Under the pieces are notes generated by a model that saw only the letters and a program-made list of their open reading frames with translations, had not been told where the DNA came from and searched no databases. A stretch of 64,000 nt of DNA from Vibrio sp. JC009 (lineage in GTDB: Bacteria > Pseudomonadota > Gammaproteobacteria > Enterobacterales > Vibrionaceae). Position numbers and translations under genes: made by a program. The DNA lies in NCBI RefSeq assembly GCF_029016485.1, contig NZ_CP092106.1, forward strand, positions 3,254,792-3,318,791. Direction: 5' to 3'. Positions 7,767-19,858 of the stretch are shown piece by piece (position 1 is the stretch's first letter; each line of letters opens with the position of its first letter).

Positions 7767-8034
7767 ATGAAGCTGGATAAGTTAGCCCGTTTAGACATAA
7801 ACCTCCTGGTGGTTCTGAAAGTAGTTAGCGAAGAGTTGAGCGTTACACGTGCTGCCTCAAGACTCTCTCTAAGCCAGTCAGCGGTAAGCAAATCGCTGGC
7901 TAAATTAAGAGAGCAATTTAATGACCCTCTTTTTATCCGGACAGCACATGGGCTTAAAGCCAACCAGCAAAACAGACCCCGGTTTGCAATGGTTAATAAA
8001 CATTATCCGTGAAGGTACCCGTCAACTAAGATAA
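7767..8034 (+). pseudogene. LysR-family regulator with an internal deletion (remnant)
   Basis: The first 65 or so codons encode an intact LysR winged helix-turn-helix: LDINLLVVLKVVSEELSVTRAASRLSLSQSAVSKSLAKLR, then DPLFIRTAHGLKA. The frame then leaves the family and stops at 8010-8012. In the next frame the bases after about 7975 read TDPGLQWLINIIREGTRQLR and stop at 8032-8034, which looks like a LysR C-terminus. About 200 codons of effector domain are therefore missing, with a frameshift at the join. It is divergent from the Bcr/CflA gene, as is usual for a LysR gene and its target. A short DNA-binding fragment could still be made from the intact start. Confidence 0.8.
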
Positions 8035-8139
8035 TCAAAGATTTGATTATTCAACCAGAAAGCTATAGCTTTTACAGCATCGGCTACCTCTTACAAAGAC
8101 GCTTCTCTCAGGTAGCCACTTTATCGACAGGACATCAAG

Positions 8140-9927
8140 ATGACTCAATCAATATCCAGCCGCGTAGACGCAATAAGAGCGTGGCTTAAAGAACAAAACT
8201 TCGACGCAATTATCATCCCCCATGAAGATGAGTTTCTCGGCGAATATTTACCTGCCCATAACGAAAGGCTGCAATGGGCCACTGGCTTCACCGGCTCTGC
8301 GGGTGCGGCTGTAATCGCTCAGGACAAAGCAGCAATTTTTGTAGATGGCCGTTATACGGTTCAGGTAACTAAGCAAGCTCCTTCTGAGATTTTTGATTAC
8401 TGCCACCTTATCCAGCAGCCTGTATCTGAGTGGCTGAAAGAGAATCTTGATAAGCAATCTGTGGTTGCTTTAGATTCTAAACTGCACTCCAAGCGCTGGT
8501 TTGACTCTCTGATTGCGACATTGGAAGGGAAATTGTCTGTCACAGAAATAGAGTCAAACCCAATTGATCAACTTTGGACTGACAGACCGGAAGCTGAGCT
8601 ATCAGAAATTATGCTGATGGAAAGCAACTATGTTGGCCGCAATAGCGAAAACAAAAGAGAAGAAATCTCAGGTTTGTTGACAGCACAAAACGTTGATGCC
8701 GCGATCTTGACTCAACTTGATTCCATCTGCTGGTTGCTAAACATTCGTGGTCTGGATGTATCACGCCTTCCAGTTATACTGGCCAGTGCCATAATCTATT
8801 CAGACTCTAGTATGACTCTCTTCCTGGACCCTACCCGTCTGCCGGCAGAGTTCCAGAATCATGTTGGAGCAGGGATTAATGTTAAACATCCTGATAGTTT
8901 GATTTCTGAAATTCAATCCCTATCAGGTAAAACAGTGCTTATAGATCCAAACAACAGCAATGCATGGTTCTCCCGTCAATTAGAAAACGCAGATGCACTG
9001 ATAATCCATTCTGATGATCCTTGTTTGTTGCCGAAGGCACAAAAAAATGCAACTGAAGCTAAGGGAATGAAAGCAAGCCATATTCGCGATGGCGTGGCAA
9101 TGGCTAAGTTTCTAAGTTGGTTAGATTCTGAGGTCAGCTCGAACAAGCTGCATGATGAAGCTGAGTTGGCTGAAAAGCTTGAATCCTTCCGCCGGGAAGA
9201 CCCAAGCCTGGTGGATTTAAGTTTTGACACCATTTCAGCAGCTAGTGTTAACGCCGCAATGTGTCACTACAACCATATCAATCAACCCTCACCTACTCAG
9301 CTATCGATGGGCAGCATGTATCTTGTTGATTCCGGTGGCCAGTATCCGGACGGTACTACAGACATTACCCGAACCATCGCTATAGGCACACCAACTCAGG
9401 AAATGAAGAATCAGTTTACCCTGGTTCTTAAGGGTCATATCAGCCTTGCAAATGCTAAGTTCCCGACCGGCACAACAGGACATCAGTTAGACGTTTTAGC
9501 ACGACAGCATCTATGGGCTAATGGCTTTGACTTTGACCATGGCACAGGCCATGGTGTCGGACACTTCCTGAATGTGCATGAAGGTCCTCAGCGCATAGCT
9601 AAAGTAGCTAATTCTGTTGCTCTTCTTCCTGGAATGGTTTTGTCTAATGAACCTGGTTACTACAGAGAGGAAGAGTTCGGTATTCGAATTGAAAACCTTG
9701 AGATTGTAGTCGAAGTAGAAACTCACGGCGATTTCAATGTTCTAGGTTTTGAGTCCCTTACTCGCTGCCCGATAGATAAACGCTGTATCGAAGTTAGCTT
9801 GCTTACCCCTCTCGAAATAAACTGGCTTGACGAGTATCATCAGAAAGTGTGGAATGATCTAAGTGCATTAGTTGAAAGCGATGTATATAACTGGCTTAAA
9901 CAAGCTACATCACCTATTGCGCGCTAA
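8140..9927 (+). CDS. Xaa-Pro aminopeptidase, M24B family, long (about 600-residue) type
   Basis: 595 residues. Two creatinase-like N-terminal domains (about 1-310; WATGFTGSAGAAVI, FVDGRYTVQ) precede a pita-bread catalytic domain. The dinuclear metal site is readable: DSGGQYPDGTTDITRTIAIG holds the two aspartates, HGTGHGVGHFLNVHEGP the histidine and flanking histidines, and LSNEPGYYREEEFGIRIENL both glutamates. Such enzymes remove N-terminal residues that precede proline; no signal peptide is seen, so it should act in the cytoplasm. The length matches the eukaryote-like XPNPEP1 form rather than the 440-residue PepP. A terminator follows, shared with converging crcB. Confidence 0.92.
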   Translation: MTQSISSRVDAIRAWLKEQNFDAIIIPHEDEFLGEYLPAHNERLQWATGFTGSAGAAVIAQDKAAIFVDGRYTVQVTKQAPSEIFDYCHLIQQPVSEWLKENLDKQSVVALDSKLHSKRWFDSLIATLEGKLSVTEIESNPIDQLWTDRPEAELSEIMLMESNYVGRNSENKREEISGLLTAQNVDAAILTQLDSICWLLNIRGLDVSRLPVILASAIIYSDSSMTLFLDPTRLPAEFQNHVGAGINVKHPDSLISEIQSLSGKTVLIDPNNSNAWFSRQLENADALIIHSDDPCLLPKAQKNATEAKGMKASHIRDGVAMAKFLSWLDSEVSSNKLHDEAELAEKLESFRREDPSLVDLSFDTISAASVNAAMCHYNHINQPSPTQLSMGSMYLVDSGGQYPDGTTDITRTIAIGTPTQEMKNQFTLVLKGHISLANAKFPTGTTGHQLDVLARQHLWANGFDFDHGTGHGVGHFLNVHEGPQRIAKVANSVALLPGMVLSNEPGYYREEEFGIRIENLEIVVEVETHGDFNVLGFESLTRCPIDKRCIEVSLLTPLEINWLDEYHQKVWNDLSALVESDVYNWLKQATSPIAR

Positions 9928-9964
9928 ACGAATAACAGCAACCTTTGCTAAAGTTTATTGAATA

Positions 9965-9992
9965 AGCCCTCTTAGCTAAGAGAGGGCTTTTA
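9965..9992. terminator. Terminator between the aminopeptidase gene and crcB
   Basis: AAGCCCTCT (9965-9973) pairs with AGAGGGCTT (9981-9989), followed by TTTTAT. It terminates the plus-strand peptidase gene; the minus side has only a weak T-tract. The second parS starts right after it. Confidence 0.85.
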
Positions 9993-10008
9993 TGTTTCAC
10001 GTGAAACG
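9993..10008. other. parS: parS centromere site 2
   Basis: TGTTTCACGTGAAACG matches the parS consensus at 15 of 16 positions; the core GTTTCACGTGAAAC palindrome is intact. It is intergenic and 2.46 kb from parS site 1, forming a cluster on which ParB could load. Confidence 0.9.
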
Positions 10009-10078
10009 CAGATTAGCTTTTCAGCCCCCTATAGCAATCTAACTACACTTCTCATTTCTTTTACTAAAGCCTATTTTC

Positions 10079-10462
10079 TTAGCTTTTTATTAGCAACTGA
10101 AACCCCACCCAGGCAGCTGTAATGCTAAGCAGTACGTTAAGCAATACATTAACACCCATCTTAAAAAAGGCCCCCTGCTGCATCAGGAGCACGTTATCCA
10201 TCGAGAAGGTAGAAAAGGTTGTCAGTGCACCAAGAAAGCCCAGGCCGATAATCTGGCGCCATGGAGCCACCGCAAGCATCTCATTCTCAAAAGCCGCAAT
10301 CAGAAGCCCCATAATAAAAGAACCCACAACATTAACTGTAAGCGTACCATAGGGAAAACCTCGTCCCAGAAAAACCACACACAACTCAGAGATCAAATAC
10401 CGGGAACATGCACCAAATGCTCCCCCCACCGCGATAAACGCCAAAACTGAAAACTGGTTCAT
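10079..10462 (-). CDS. crcB: CrcB/FluC fluoride channel
   Basis: 127 residues, four membrane helices, the full Fluc size. Signature segments: GGAFGACSRYLIS near the N-terminus, FPYGTLTVNVVGSFIMG (the pore Asn) in helix 2 and GFLGALTTFSTFSMD in helix 3 with the phenylalanines that line the fluoride path. It works as a dual-topology dimer that lets fluoride leave the cell. No fluoride riboswitch was recognised in the sequence before the start codon at 10462. Only one gene is present, so a homodimer is expected. Confidence 0.95.
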   Translation of the reverse strand: MNQFSVLAFIAVGGAFGACSRYLISELCVVFLGRGFPYGTLTVNVVGSFIMGLLIAAFENEMLAVAPWRQIIGLGFLGALTTFSTFSMDNVLLMQQGAFFKMGVNVLLNVLLSITAAWVGFQLLIKS

Positions 10463-10657
10463 ACAACCTACTCACATCGATAAACTGGCTGTGATTGTAG
10501 CTATATGCCGCTATTTTTCCAATAAAAAGTACGAGTGAATACACTGGATTAGGTTTTGGATTTTAAATGTTACGGGGGTCACTTTTACTAACTATGGGGC
10601 TGTGCAAAATTTGATTCGACTGCAGGCCCTAAGATCGGTCGCAAGCTCCCTGCTGGT

Positions 10658-10736
10658 GCCTGGGCCCTGGGAAAGTGGTATCTAGCACACCATCCCAGGG
10701 CCTATAGGACGAAGTCCGTCCCCAGGGCCCAGGGCC
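10658..10736. repeat. GGCCC-rich structured repeat, copy A
   Basis: GCCTGGGCCCTGGG (10658-10671) is nearly the reverse complement of CCCAGGGCCCAGGGCC (10721-10736). Between them are CCCAGGGCCTATAGGACGAAGTCC and a small hairpin GGAC-GAA-GTCC (10707-10717). The right half is nearly the same as copy B at 11195-11230. The whole could fold as a branched hairpin. Confidence 0.7.
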
Positions 10737-10780
10737 GATTTTCAGAAAGCACAATATTTCCCTCTAAATTCAACACATAC

Positions 10781-10808
10781 AAAAAACCTCAGCCTTTCGA
10801 CTGAGGTT
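10781..10808 (-). terminator. Terminator of the rRNA operon after tRNA-Asp
   Basis: Read on the minus strand: AACCTCAG, loop TCGAAAGG, CTGAGGTT, then a T-run ending at 10781. It lies ten bases past the tRNA-Asp 3' end. Confidence 0.85.
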
Positions 10809-10818
10809 TCATATAAAG

Positions 10819-10895
10819 TGGCGGAGCGGACGGGACTCGAACCCGCGACCCCCGGCGTGACAGGCCGGTATTCTAACCAACTGAACTACCGCTCC
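10819..10895 (-). tRNA. tRNA-Asp (anticodon GUC)
   Basis: 77 nt with encoded CCA. The acceptor stem GGAGCGG pairs with CCGCTCC; the D loop reads AGTTCAGTTGGTTAGAAT, the anticodon loop CCTGTCACG and the T loop GGTTCGAGTCCCG. It is the distal gene of the rRNA operon, after 5S. Confidence 0.97.
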
Positions 10896-10982
10896 ACTCA
10901 TCAAGCTGTCAGTCCTAAGCTGTCAGCTATCAGTTTTTGCCTTTAGATTTTTCTGAAAAATCTGAAAACAAAAAGGTGTTCA

Positions 10983-11102
10983 AAGCCTGGCGATGTCCTA
11001 CTCTCACATGGGGAAACCCCACACTACCATCGGCGCTATTGCGTTTCACTTCTGAGTTCGGCATGGAATCAGGTGGGTCCACAATGCTATGGTCGCCAAG
11101 CA
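10983..11102 (-). rRNA. rrf: 5S ribosomal RNA
   Basis: About 120 nt reading from TGCTTGGCGACCATAGC to CATCGCCAGGCTT on the minus strand, with the conserved CCGAACTCAGAAGTGAAA loop. The terminal stem GCTTGGCGA/TCGCCAGGC is intact. Ends are placed by similarity to other vibrio 5S genes. Confidence 0.96.
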
Positions 11103-11116
11103 AATTCTTTTTATAA

Positions 11117-11230
11117 GGCCCTGGGCCCTGGGTTTATAGGCCCTGGGACAAAGTACCTTATCAATTCGGAAAGCTGTCTTTTCTTTTCCCAGTGCCTGTA
11201 GGACGAAGTCCGTTCCCAGGGCCCAGGGCC
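11117..11230. repeat. GGCCC-rich structured repeat, copy B (23S-5S spacer)
   Basis: GGCCCTGGGCCCTGGG (11117-11132) and CCCAGGGCCCAGGGCC (11215-11230) form a perfect 16-bp inverted repeat. Inside, AGGCCCTGGGA (11138-11148) pairs with TCCCAGTGCCT (11187-11197) with one mismatch, and GGAC-GAA-GTCC (11201-11211) makes a third small hairpin. Being in the spacer it is transcribed with every pre-rRNA. Confidence 0.8.
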
Positions 11231-11299
11231 AGATTCTCAATTCACATTCAAGTTTATTCGTTCTTGCTTTGAGTCCATCAAAACCCCTTGGGTGTTGTA

Positions 11300-14296
<2,997 letters not shown>

Positions 14297-14602
14297 ATAC
14301 AACCCCAAGAAGTTTCGAAGAAACGCTTAAGATTGTTTAATCAAACAACCAAAGTTTGTCTGCATTTTTATACATGTGCAGACACGATTTTGCCGGACTC
14401 AAATATGAACAACATAAATGTCATTCCCAAGAACACTTGAATGTGTTGTTTTGGTACCTATTTCCTAAGAAATAGGATTTGAGAACTTTTACATTATCTA
14501 TTCAATCAAAATAGATAATTGTCAGCTTTCCAAATTGTTAAAGAGCAAAGATTTTCTTTCGAAAACCATTTTTAAAGATTCTTAAGGAAAAACCCTTAAA
14601 GA
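14297..14602 (-). other. 23S 5' leader / tRNA-Ala to 23S spacer with boxA
   Basis: No gene. TGCTCTTTAACAATTT on the minus strand (14532-14547) is the antitermination boxA found before 23S. The sequence around it is AT-rich and should pair with the 3' flank to form the 23S processing stalk. Confidence 0.75.
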
Positions 14603-14678
14603 TGGTGGAGCTAAGCAGGATCGAACTGCTGACCTCCTGCGTGCAAGGCAGGCGCTCTCCCAGCTGAGCTATAGCCCC
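14603..14678 (-). tRNA. tRNA-Ala (anticodon UGC)
   Basis: 76 nt with encoded CCA. It begins GGGGCTATAGCTCAGCTGGG, has TTGCACG in the anticodon loop and GTTCGATCC in the T arm. Spacer tRNA between 16S and 23S. Confidence 0.97.
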
Positions 14679-14721
14679 ATCAAAAGTGTCGATGCCATCC
14701 AATTCAACCGGGAAGAAAAAT

Positions 14722-14798
14722 TGGTGGGTCTGAGTGGACTTGAACCACCGACCTCTCGCTTATCAGGCGAACGCTCTAACCACCTGAGCTACAGACCC
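14722..14798 (-). tRNA. tRNA-Ile (anticodon GAU)
   Basis: 77 nt with encoded CCA. It begins GGGTCTGTAGCTCAGGTGG, has CTGATAAG in the anticodon loop and GTTCAAGTCC in the T arm. It lies between 16S and tRNA-Ala, the usual order. Confidence 0.97.
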
Positions 14799-14866
14799 AG
14801 CATCGTCTCTTTACTTTCTAAACCTAATCAATCTGTGTGGACACTAATCAACAACAATCTATCGTT

Positions 14867-16419
<1,553 letters not shown>

Positions 16420-16630
16420 AAGATTTTGAGGCTCAATGAATACTGATAACATTACATGTAATGTTGAATTGACTGTGCCGATATTTCTATCGATTGGTCA
16501 CTCAGTTCATTGAAACCAAATTGTTTCCGAAGAAACTATTTTGATTGTCATCAACGAGTGCCCACACAGATTGATAGGTTTAAATTGTTAAAGAGCTTTG
16601 CTTCGAGGCTTTCCCTCAAAGCGGACGTGC

Positions 16631-16658
16631 ATTCTAGCGAGATAAATCACAGTGTCAA
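16631..16658 (-). promoter_or_regulatory. rRNA promoter P2
   Basis: On the minus strand TTGACA (16658-16653), 16-bp spacer, TAGAAT (16636-16631). Strong near-consensus promoter about 200 bp before 16S. Confidence 0.8.
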
Positions 16659-16755
16659 ACACTTTTTTAAATCTTTTTGCTAGCCGCTGTTGCCAGCGGT
16701 TCGTCCAACTGATTTCGACGTTTCCTTTCGGTGTCCGCCGTGTCAGTGAGGGCGC

Positions 16756-16783
16756 ATTATAGAGACATGCGTCACATTGGCAA
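16756..16783 (-). promoter_or_regulatory. rRNA promoter P1
   Basis: On the minus strand TTGCCA (16783-16778), 16-bp spacer, TATAAT (16761-16756), followed by a GC-rich discriminator GCGCCCTCA, typical of stringently controlled promoters. An A/T-rich UP-like element lies upstream. Confidence 0.8.
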
Positions 16784-16902
16784 GCCCTTTTTTGCAATTA
16801 TTTCTTTTTTTTTACTGTTCGGATGTTTTTTGTTCGAAAAGGGCCAATTTTACTAATTTTCTTCAAACCTATATGCTAGAAAACCCAAGTTGAGGACAAA
16901 TT

Positions 16903-17454
16903 ATGAGCAAATTACGAAGCTATAAAGGAATTAGCCCCAAAGTAGGGGAACACGTATATATTGACGATAGCGCTGTGTTAATAGGCGATATCGCCATTGG
17001 AGAAAACTCAAGTATTTGGCCTTTAGTGGCAGCCAGAGGTGATGTTAACCATATTTCTATAGGAAAGCGCACCAATATTCAGGATGGCAGTGTTCTTCAT
17101 GTTACGCATAAGAATAAGGAAAACCCGATCGGTTATCCCTTAATAATCGGTAATGATGTTACTGTAGGCCATAAAGTCATGCTGCATGGTTGTACTATTA
17201 AAGACAGAGTATTAGTCGGCATGGCTTCTATCGTACTGGACGGCGCGGTAATAGAAGAAGAGGTTATGATAGGTGCGGGAAGCCTGGTTCCGCCAAATAA
17301 AGTACTGGAAAGCGGCTACCTCTATATAGGAAGTCCGGTAAAACAGGCTCGCCCACTAAAGGATGAGGAACGAGCCTTCTTACAAAAGTCCGCAGATAAC
17401 TATGTAGAGACTAAAAATGACTACCTTACGCATGTAATGCCGGTAGAAGGCTAA
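16903..17454 (+). CDS. yrdA: Gamma-carbonic-anhydrase-like protein YrdA
   Basis: 183 residues, a left-handed beta-helix of hexapeptide repeats (for example VLIGDIAIGENSSIWPLVAARGDVNHISIGKRTNIQDGSV read as repeats from about residue 26). Putative zinc-binding histidines are present (HVTH near 69 and VGHKVMLHGC near 95), but the catalytic acidic loop of true Cam is missing, as in other YrdA/CaiE-type proteins. It forms trimers; the physiological reaction is uncertain. GAGGAC precedes the ATG. It converges with yrdB, overlapping its 3' end by four bases. Confidence 0.93.
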   Translation: MSKLRSYKGISPKVGEHVYIDDSAVLIGDIAIGENSSIWPLVAARGDVNHISIGKRTNIQDGSVLHVTHKNKENPIGYPLIIGNDVTVGHKVMLHGCTIKDRVLVGMASIVLDGAVIEEEVMIGAGSLVPPNKVLESGYLYIGSPVKQARPLKDEERAFLQKSADNYVETKNDYLTHVMPVEG

Positions 17455-17714
17455 TTAATCTCTATTCTGCCTTTTGAGTTAAACATCTCGTCTTCTATTA
17501 ACTCTTCGGCCAGCTCTTCAATATCAAAGCGACAAGTTTTGAACTGTTGAAGAGCCTCTTCTTCGCTATCTACAGACGCTCCCGAAATGCCTTCCAGTTT
17601 TGATTTTGATATCTCACACTCGATCAGCGCACCAGATTGCTGAGCAGGAAAAACCACCTTTTCACTGTCTGCATCCCAGGTTTGAATATCAGGAAAAAGA
17701 ATAGACTGATTCAT
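17451..17714 (-). CDS. yrdB: DUF1488 family protein YrdB
   Basis: 87 residues starting [14 protein letters not shown]; the ATG overlaps the aroE stop (TAATG), the best reason for choosing it over the in-frame start at 17783. It has the acidic C-terminal half and CRFDIEELAEELIEDE segment usual for the family. It follows aroE as in Escherichia (aroE-yrdB). Function unknown. Its last bases overlap the end of convergent yrdA. Confidence 0.9.
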   Translation of the reverse strand: MNQSILFPDIQTWDADSEKVVFPAQQSGALIECEISKSKLEGISGASVDSEEEALQQFKTCRFDIEELAEELIEDEMFNSKGRIEIN

Positions 17715-18547
17715 TATTGACCTTCCAGGTTCTTTCTTAGTTCTCTGAGGATCTGCTTGGTGCCCGGTCTTATACCACGCCATAGCATAAAGCTTTCTGC
17801 AGCCTGTCCTACCAGCATTCCCAACCCGTCATAAGCCTTTGCAACACCACTATCCATTGCCCACTGGCTGAAAGTAGTGATACCTGCACCATACATCATG
17901 TCATAAGACACGCTTGTTTCGCAGAATATTGCGGCCGAAATATCCGGTAGCTGTTTGTGTAAGCTTGCTGAAGTAGAGTTAATAATCACATCGAAAGATT
18001 CATTGATCGACTCCATAGGAACCGCTTTTACGTTTCCATATGGTTGAAACATCTCTTCAAGTGTTTGAGCTTTTTCAAAAGTACGGTTAGTGATAACCAG
18101 CTCTGCCGGTTCTTTATCTAACAGAGGCTTAATAACCCCTCTTGCCGCACCACCTGCACCGATAATCAGAATTCGCACGCCTTTTAACGGAACCTGATAC
18201 TGCAGCAAGTCCTGAACCAGGCCTTCTCCATCAGTGTTATCACCAATGATTTCTCCATCATCAAGCTTTTTGAGCGTATTTACCGCTCCTGCTAACTGTG
18301 CCCTTTCCGTCAGGCGGTCAGCGAACTTAAAAGCATCCTCTTTAAATGGAACCGTGATATTGCACCCCTTTCCGCCTTGCTCAAAAAAAGCTTTAGCTGA
18401 TTCCTGAAAAGCATCAACTTCCGGCTGTGCCGTTGCATACACCATATTCTGCATCGTCTGACGAGCAAAAAGCGTATGAATAAAAGGAGATTTACTTTGA
18501 GAGATAGGGTTACCAAATACGAGGTACTGTTCGGGTGCGCTAGCCAT
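17714..18547 (-). CDS. aroE: Shikimate dehydrogenase AroE
   Basis: 277 residues; NADPH-dependent reduction of 3-dehydroshikimate in aromatic amino acid synthesis. The shikimate site is [10 protein letters not shown] (about 17-26) and NITVPFK with the catalytic Lys (about 64-70); NTDGEGL holds the conserved Asp (about 105). The cofactor loop is [13 protein letters not shown] (about 131-143), with NRT before the NADPH-phosphate-binding region. [20 protein letters not shown] closes the fold. It is translationally coupled to yrdB and follows tsaC by 75 bp. Confidence 0.97.
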   Translation of the reverse strand: MASAPEQYLVFGNPISQSKSPFIHTLFARQTMQNMVYATAQPEVDAFQESAKAFFEQGGKGCNITVPFKEDAFKFADRLTERAQLAGAVNTLKKLDDGEIIGDNTDGEGLVQDLLQYQVPLKGVRILIIGAGGAARGVIKPLLDKEPAELVITNRTFEKAQTLEEMFQPYGNVKAVPMESINESFDVIINSTSASLHKQLPDISAAIFCETSVSYDMMYGAGITTFSQWAMDSGVAKAYDGLGMLVGQAAESFMLWRGIRPGTKQILRELRKNLEGQ

Positions 18548-18622
18548 TTCCTTGCCTACAAAATTAAAAAAGGGTCATCTTAAGACCCTATCACTTCAGA
18601 CAAATTTAGCAACAACTCTGTT

Positions 18623-19180
18623 TTACCCCTGACGCAGTACCTTAGAGCTTCTTGCATCTCTGATTTCTGAGGGTTTATCCCTGCCACCGGTTTTACCATC
18701 AAGAATCACAACACCCGTCTCACCTAACTGATCGACAACTTCTTCCGTAGTCATGCAGGGAGGCTGCCCTGTTAGGTTTGCACTGGTAGAAGTAACAGGC
18801 TTACCAAAGGCATGACATAACTCTCTGACCAACGGATGATCCGTAACCCTGACTGCTACAGAATCAAACTGGCCGGATACAAAGTCAGTCACCTTTTTAC
18901 TCACCGGCATCACCCAGGTTACCGGACCGGGCCAGGTGCTATGAATTTCTTTCAGCTGTTCAGCGCTAAGCTGGCTTTCATCAATATAGGGAATAAGCTG
19001 CTCATAGTTTGCCGCAATCAGAATGAGCCCCTTTTCTATCGGGCGCTGCTTGATATCCAGCAGTTTTTGGATCGCGCTTTTATTATCAGGGTCACATCCA
19101 ACGCCAAATACGCCCTCTGTCGGATAGGCAATCACTTCGCCATCAACCAATGCCTGAACAGCCTGTTTTAAATCACTCAT
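18623..19180 (-). CDS. tsaC: Threonylcarbamoyl-AMP synthase TsaC
   Basis: 185 residues from MSDLKQAVQAL; an in-frame start 16 codons upstream gives an untypical extension. It makes threonylcarbamoyl-AMP from threonine, bicarbonate and ATP for t6A37 of ANN-decoding tRNAs. The YrdC fold is clear: IAYPTEGVFGVGCDPDN (KxR/S pocket region), IKQRPIEKGLILI (substrate-binding motif) and PVTSTSANLTGQPPCMT. It lies in the conserved yrdD-tsaC-aroE-yrdB-yrdA neighbourhood, although purEK is inserted before yrdD here. Confidence 0.96.
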   Translation of the reverse strand: MSDLKQAVQALVDGEVIAYPTEGVFGVGCDPDNKSAIQKLLDIKQRPIEKGLILIAANYEQLIPYIDESQLSAEQLKEIHSTWPGPVTWVMPVSKKVTDFVSGQFDSVAVRVTDHPLVRELCHAFGKPVTSTSANLTGQPPCMTTEEVVDQLGETGVVILDGKTGGRDKPSEIRDARSSKVLRQG

Positions 19181-19282
19181 CGTCAGCTCATCTCTGTTTT
19201 CTATAAAGAATAGTGTACTAATTCCCATTTAAACTGCCTAAGCCTAATTGTTTGCAAAATATAAATAAGGTAAAAATAACTG

Positions 19283-19320
19283 ACGCAAACGTTTTCCTTG
19301 CGCTATTTTCCCCTTATAAT
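19283..19320 (+). promoter_or_regulatory. purEK promoter with PurR operator
   Basis: ACGCAAACGTTTTCCT (19283-19298) matches the PurR box (ACGCAAACGTTTGCGT) in the left half and core and is almost the same as the Escherichia purE operator. TATAAT at 19315-19320 is a perfect -10 whose -35 region falls inside the operator, so repressor binding would block polymerase. Confidence 0.8.
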
Positions 19321-19367
19321 GCGCGCAAATTATCTACTTACCTTTATTAAAATTGCAGGAGTTAGGG

Positions 19368-19853
19368 ATGAAAGTCGGAATTATCATGGGTTCAAAGTCA
19401 GACTGGCCAACAATGAAACTGGCAGCAGATATGCTTGATCAATTTGGCGTTCCATACGAAACCAAAGTGGTTTCTGCACACCGAACTCCACAACTGCTGG
19501 CTGACTATGCTAACAGTGCAAAAGAGCGTGGTATTAAGGTGATTATCGCCGGTGCCGGCGGTGCAGCTCACCTTCCGGGTATGACAGCAGCCTTCACAAG
19601 CCTTCCTGTTCTTGGTGTACCTGTTCAGTCACGAGCTCTGAAAGGTATGGATTCACTGCTTTCCATTGTTCAGATGCCTAAAGGCATTGCAGTGGGCACG
19701 CTGGCTATCGGTGAAGCAGGTGCGGCCAATGCAGGTATCCTTGCAGCACAGATCATAGGTACACACGATGAAGAGGTAATGGCGAAGGTAGAAGCCTTCC
19801 GCACTGAGCAAACAGACACTGTTCTGGCAAACCCAAACCCGGCTGAGGACTAA
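19368..19853 (+). CDS. purE: PurE, N5-CAIR mutase
   Basis: 161 residues from [15 protein letters not shown], preceded by AGGAGTTAGGG; the upstream in-frame TTG at 19353 would bury that ribosome site. Class I PurE moves the carboxyl of N5-CAIR to C4 in purine synthesis. Active-site segments are GSKSDW (8-13), SAHRTP (about 40) and [13 protein letters not shown] (about 67-79). It is followed five bases later by purK, its pathway partner. Confidence 0.97.
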   Translation: MKVGIIMGSKSDWPTMKLAADMLDQFGVPYETKVVSAHRTPQLLADYANSAKERGIKVIIAGAGGAAHLPGMTAAFTSLPVLGVPVQSRALKGMDSLLSIVQMPKGIAVGTLAIGEAGAANAGILAAQIIGTHDEEVMAKVEAFRTEQTDTVLANPNPAED

Positions 19854-19858
19854 TTTCA

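Larger units (their letters stand above)
10463..10818. other. Intergenic region between crcB and tRNA-Asp
   Basis: No coding frame. It holds the crcB promoter side (10463-10560), a GGCCC-rich structured repeat (10658-10736) and the rRNA-operon terminator (10781-10808). Nothing else was recognised. Confidence 0.7.
16420..16902 (-). other. rRNA operon leader, promoter region and yrdA upstream region
   Basis: Contains boxA GCTCTTTAACAATTT (16582-16596, minus strand), promoters P2 and P1, an AT-rich UP-like tract (about 16785-16815) and the yrdA promoter side. No coding frame is credible. Confidence 0.8.
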
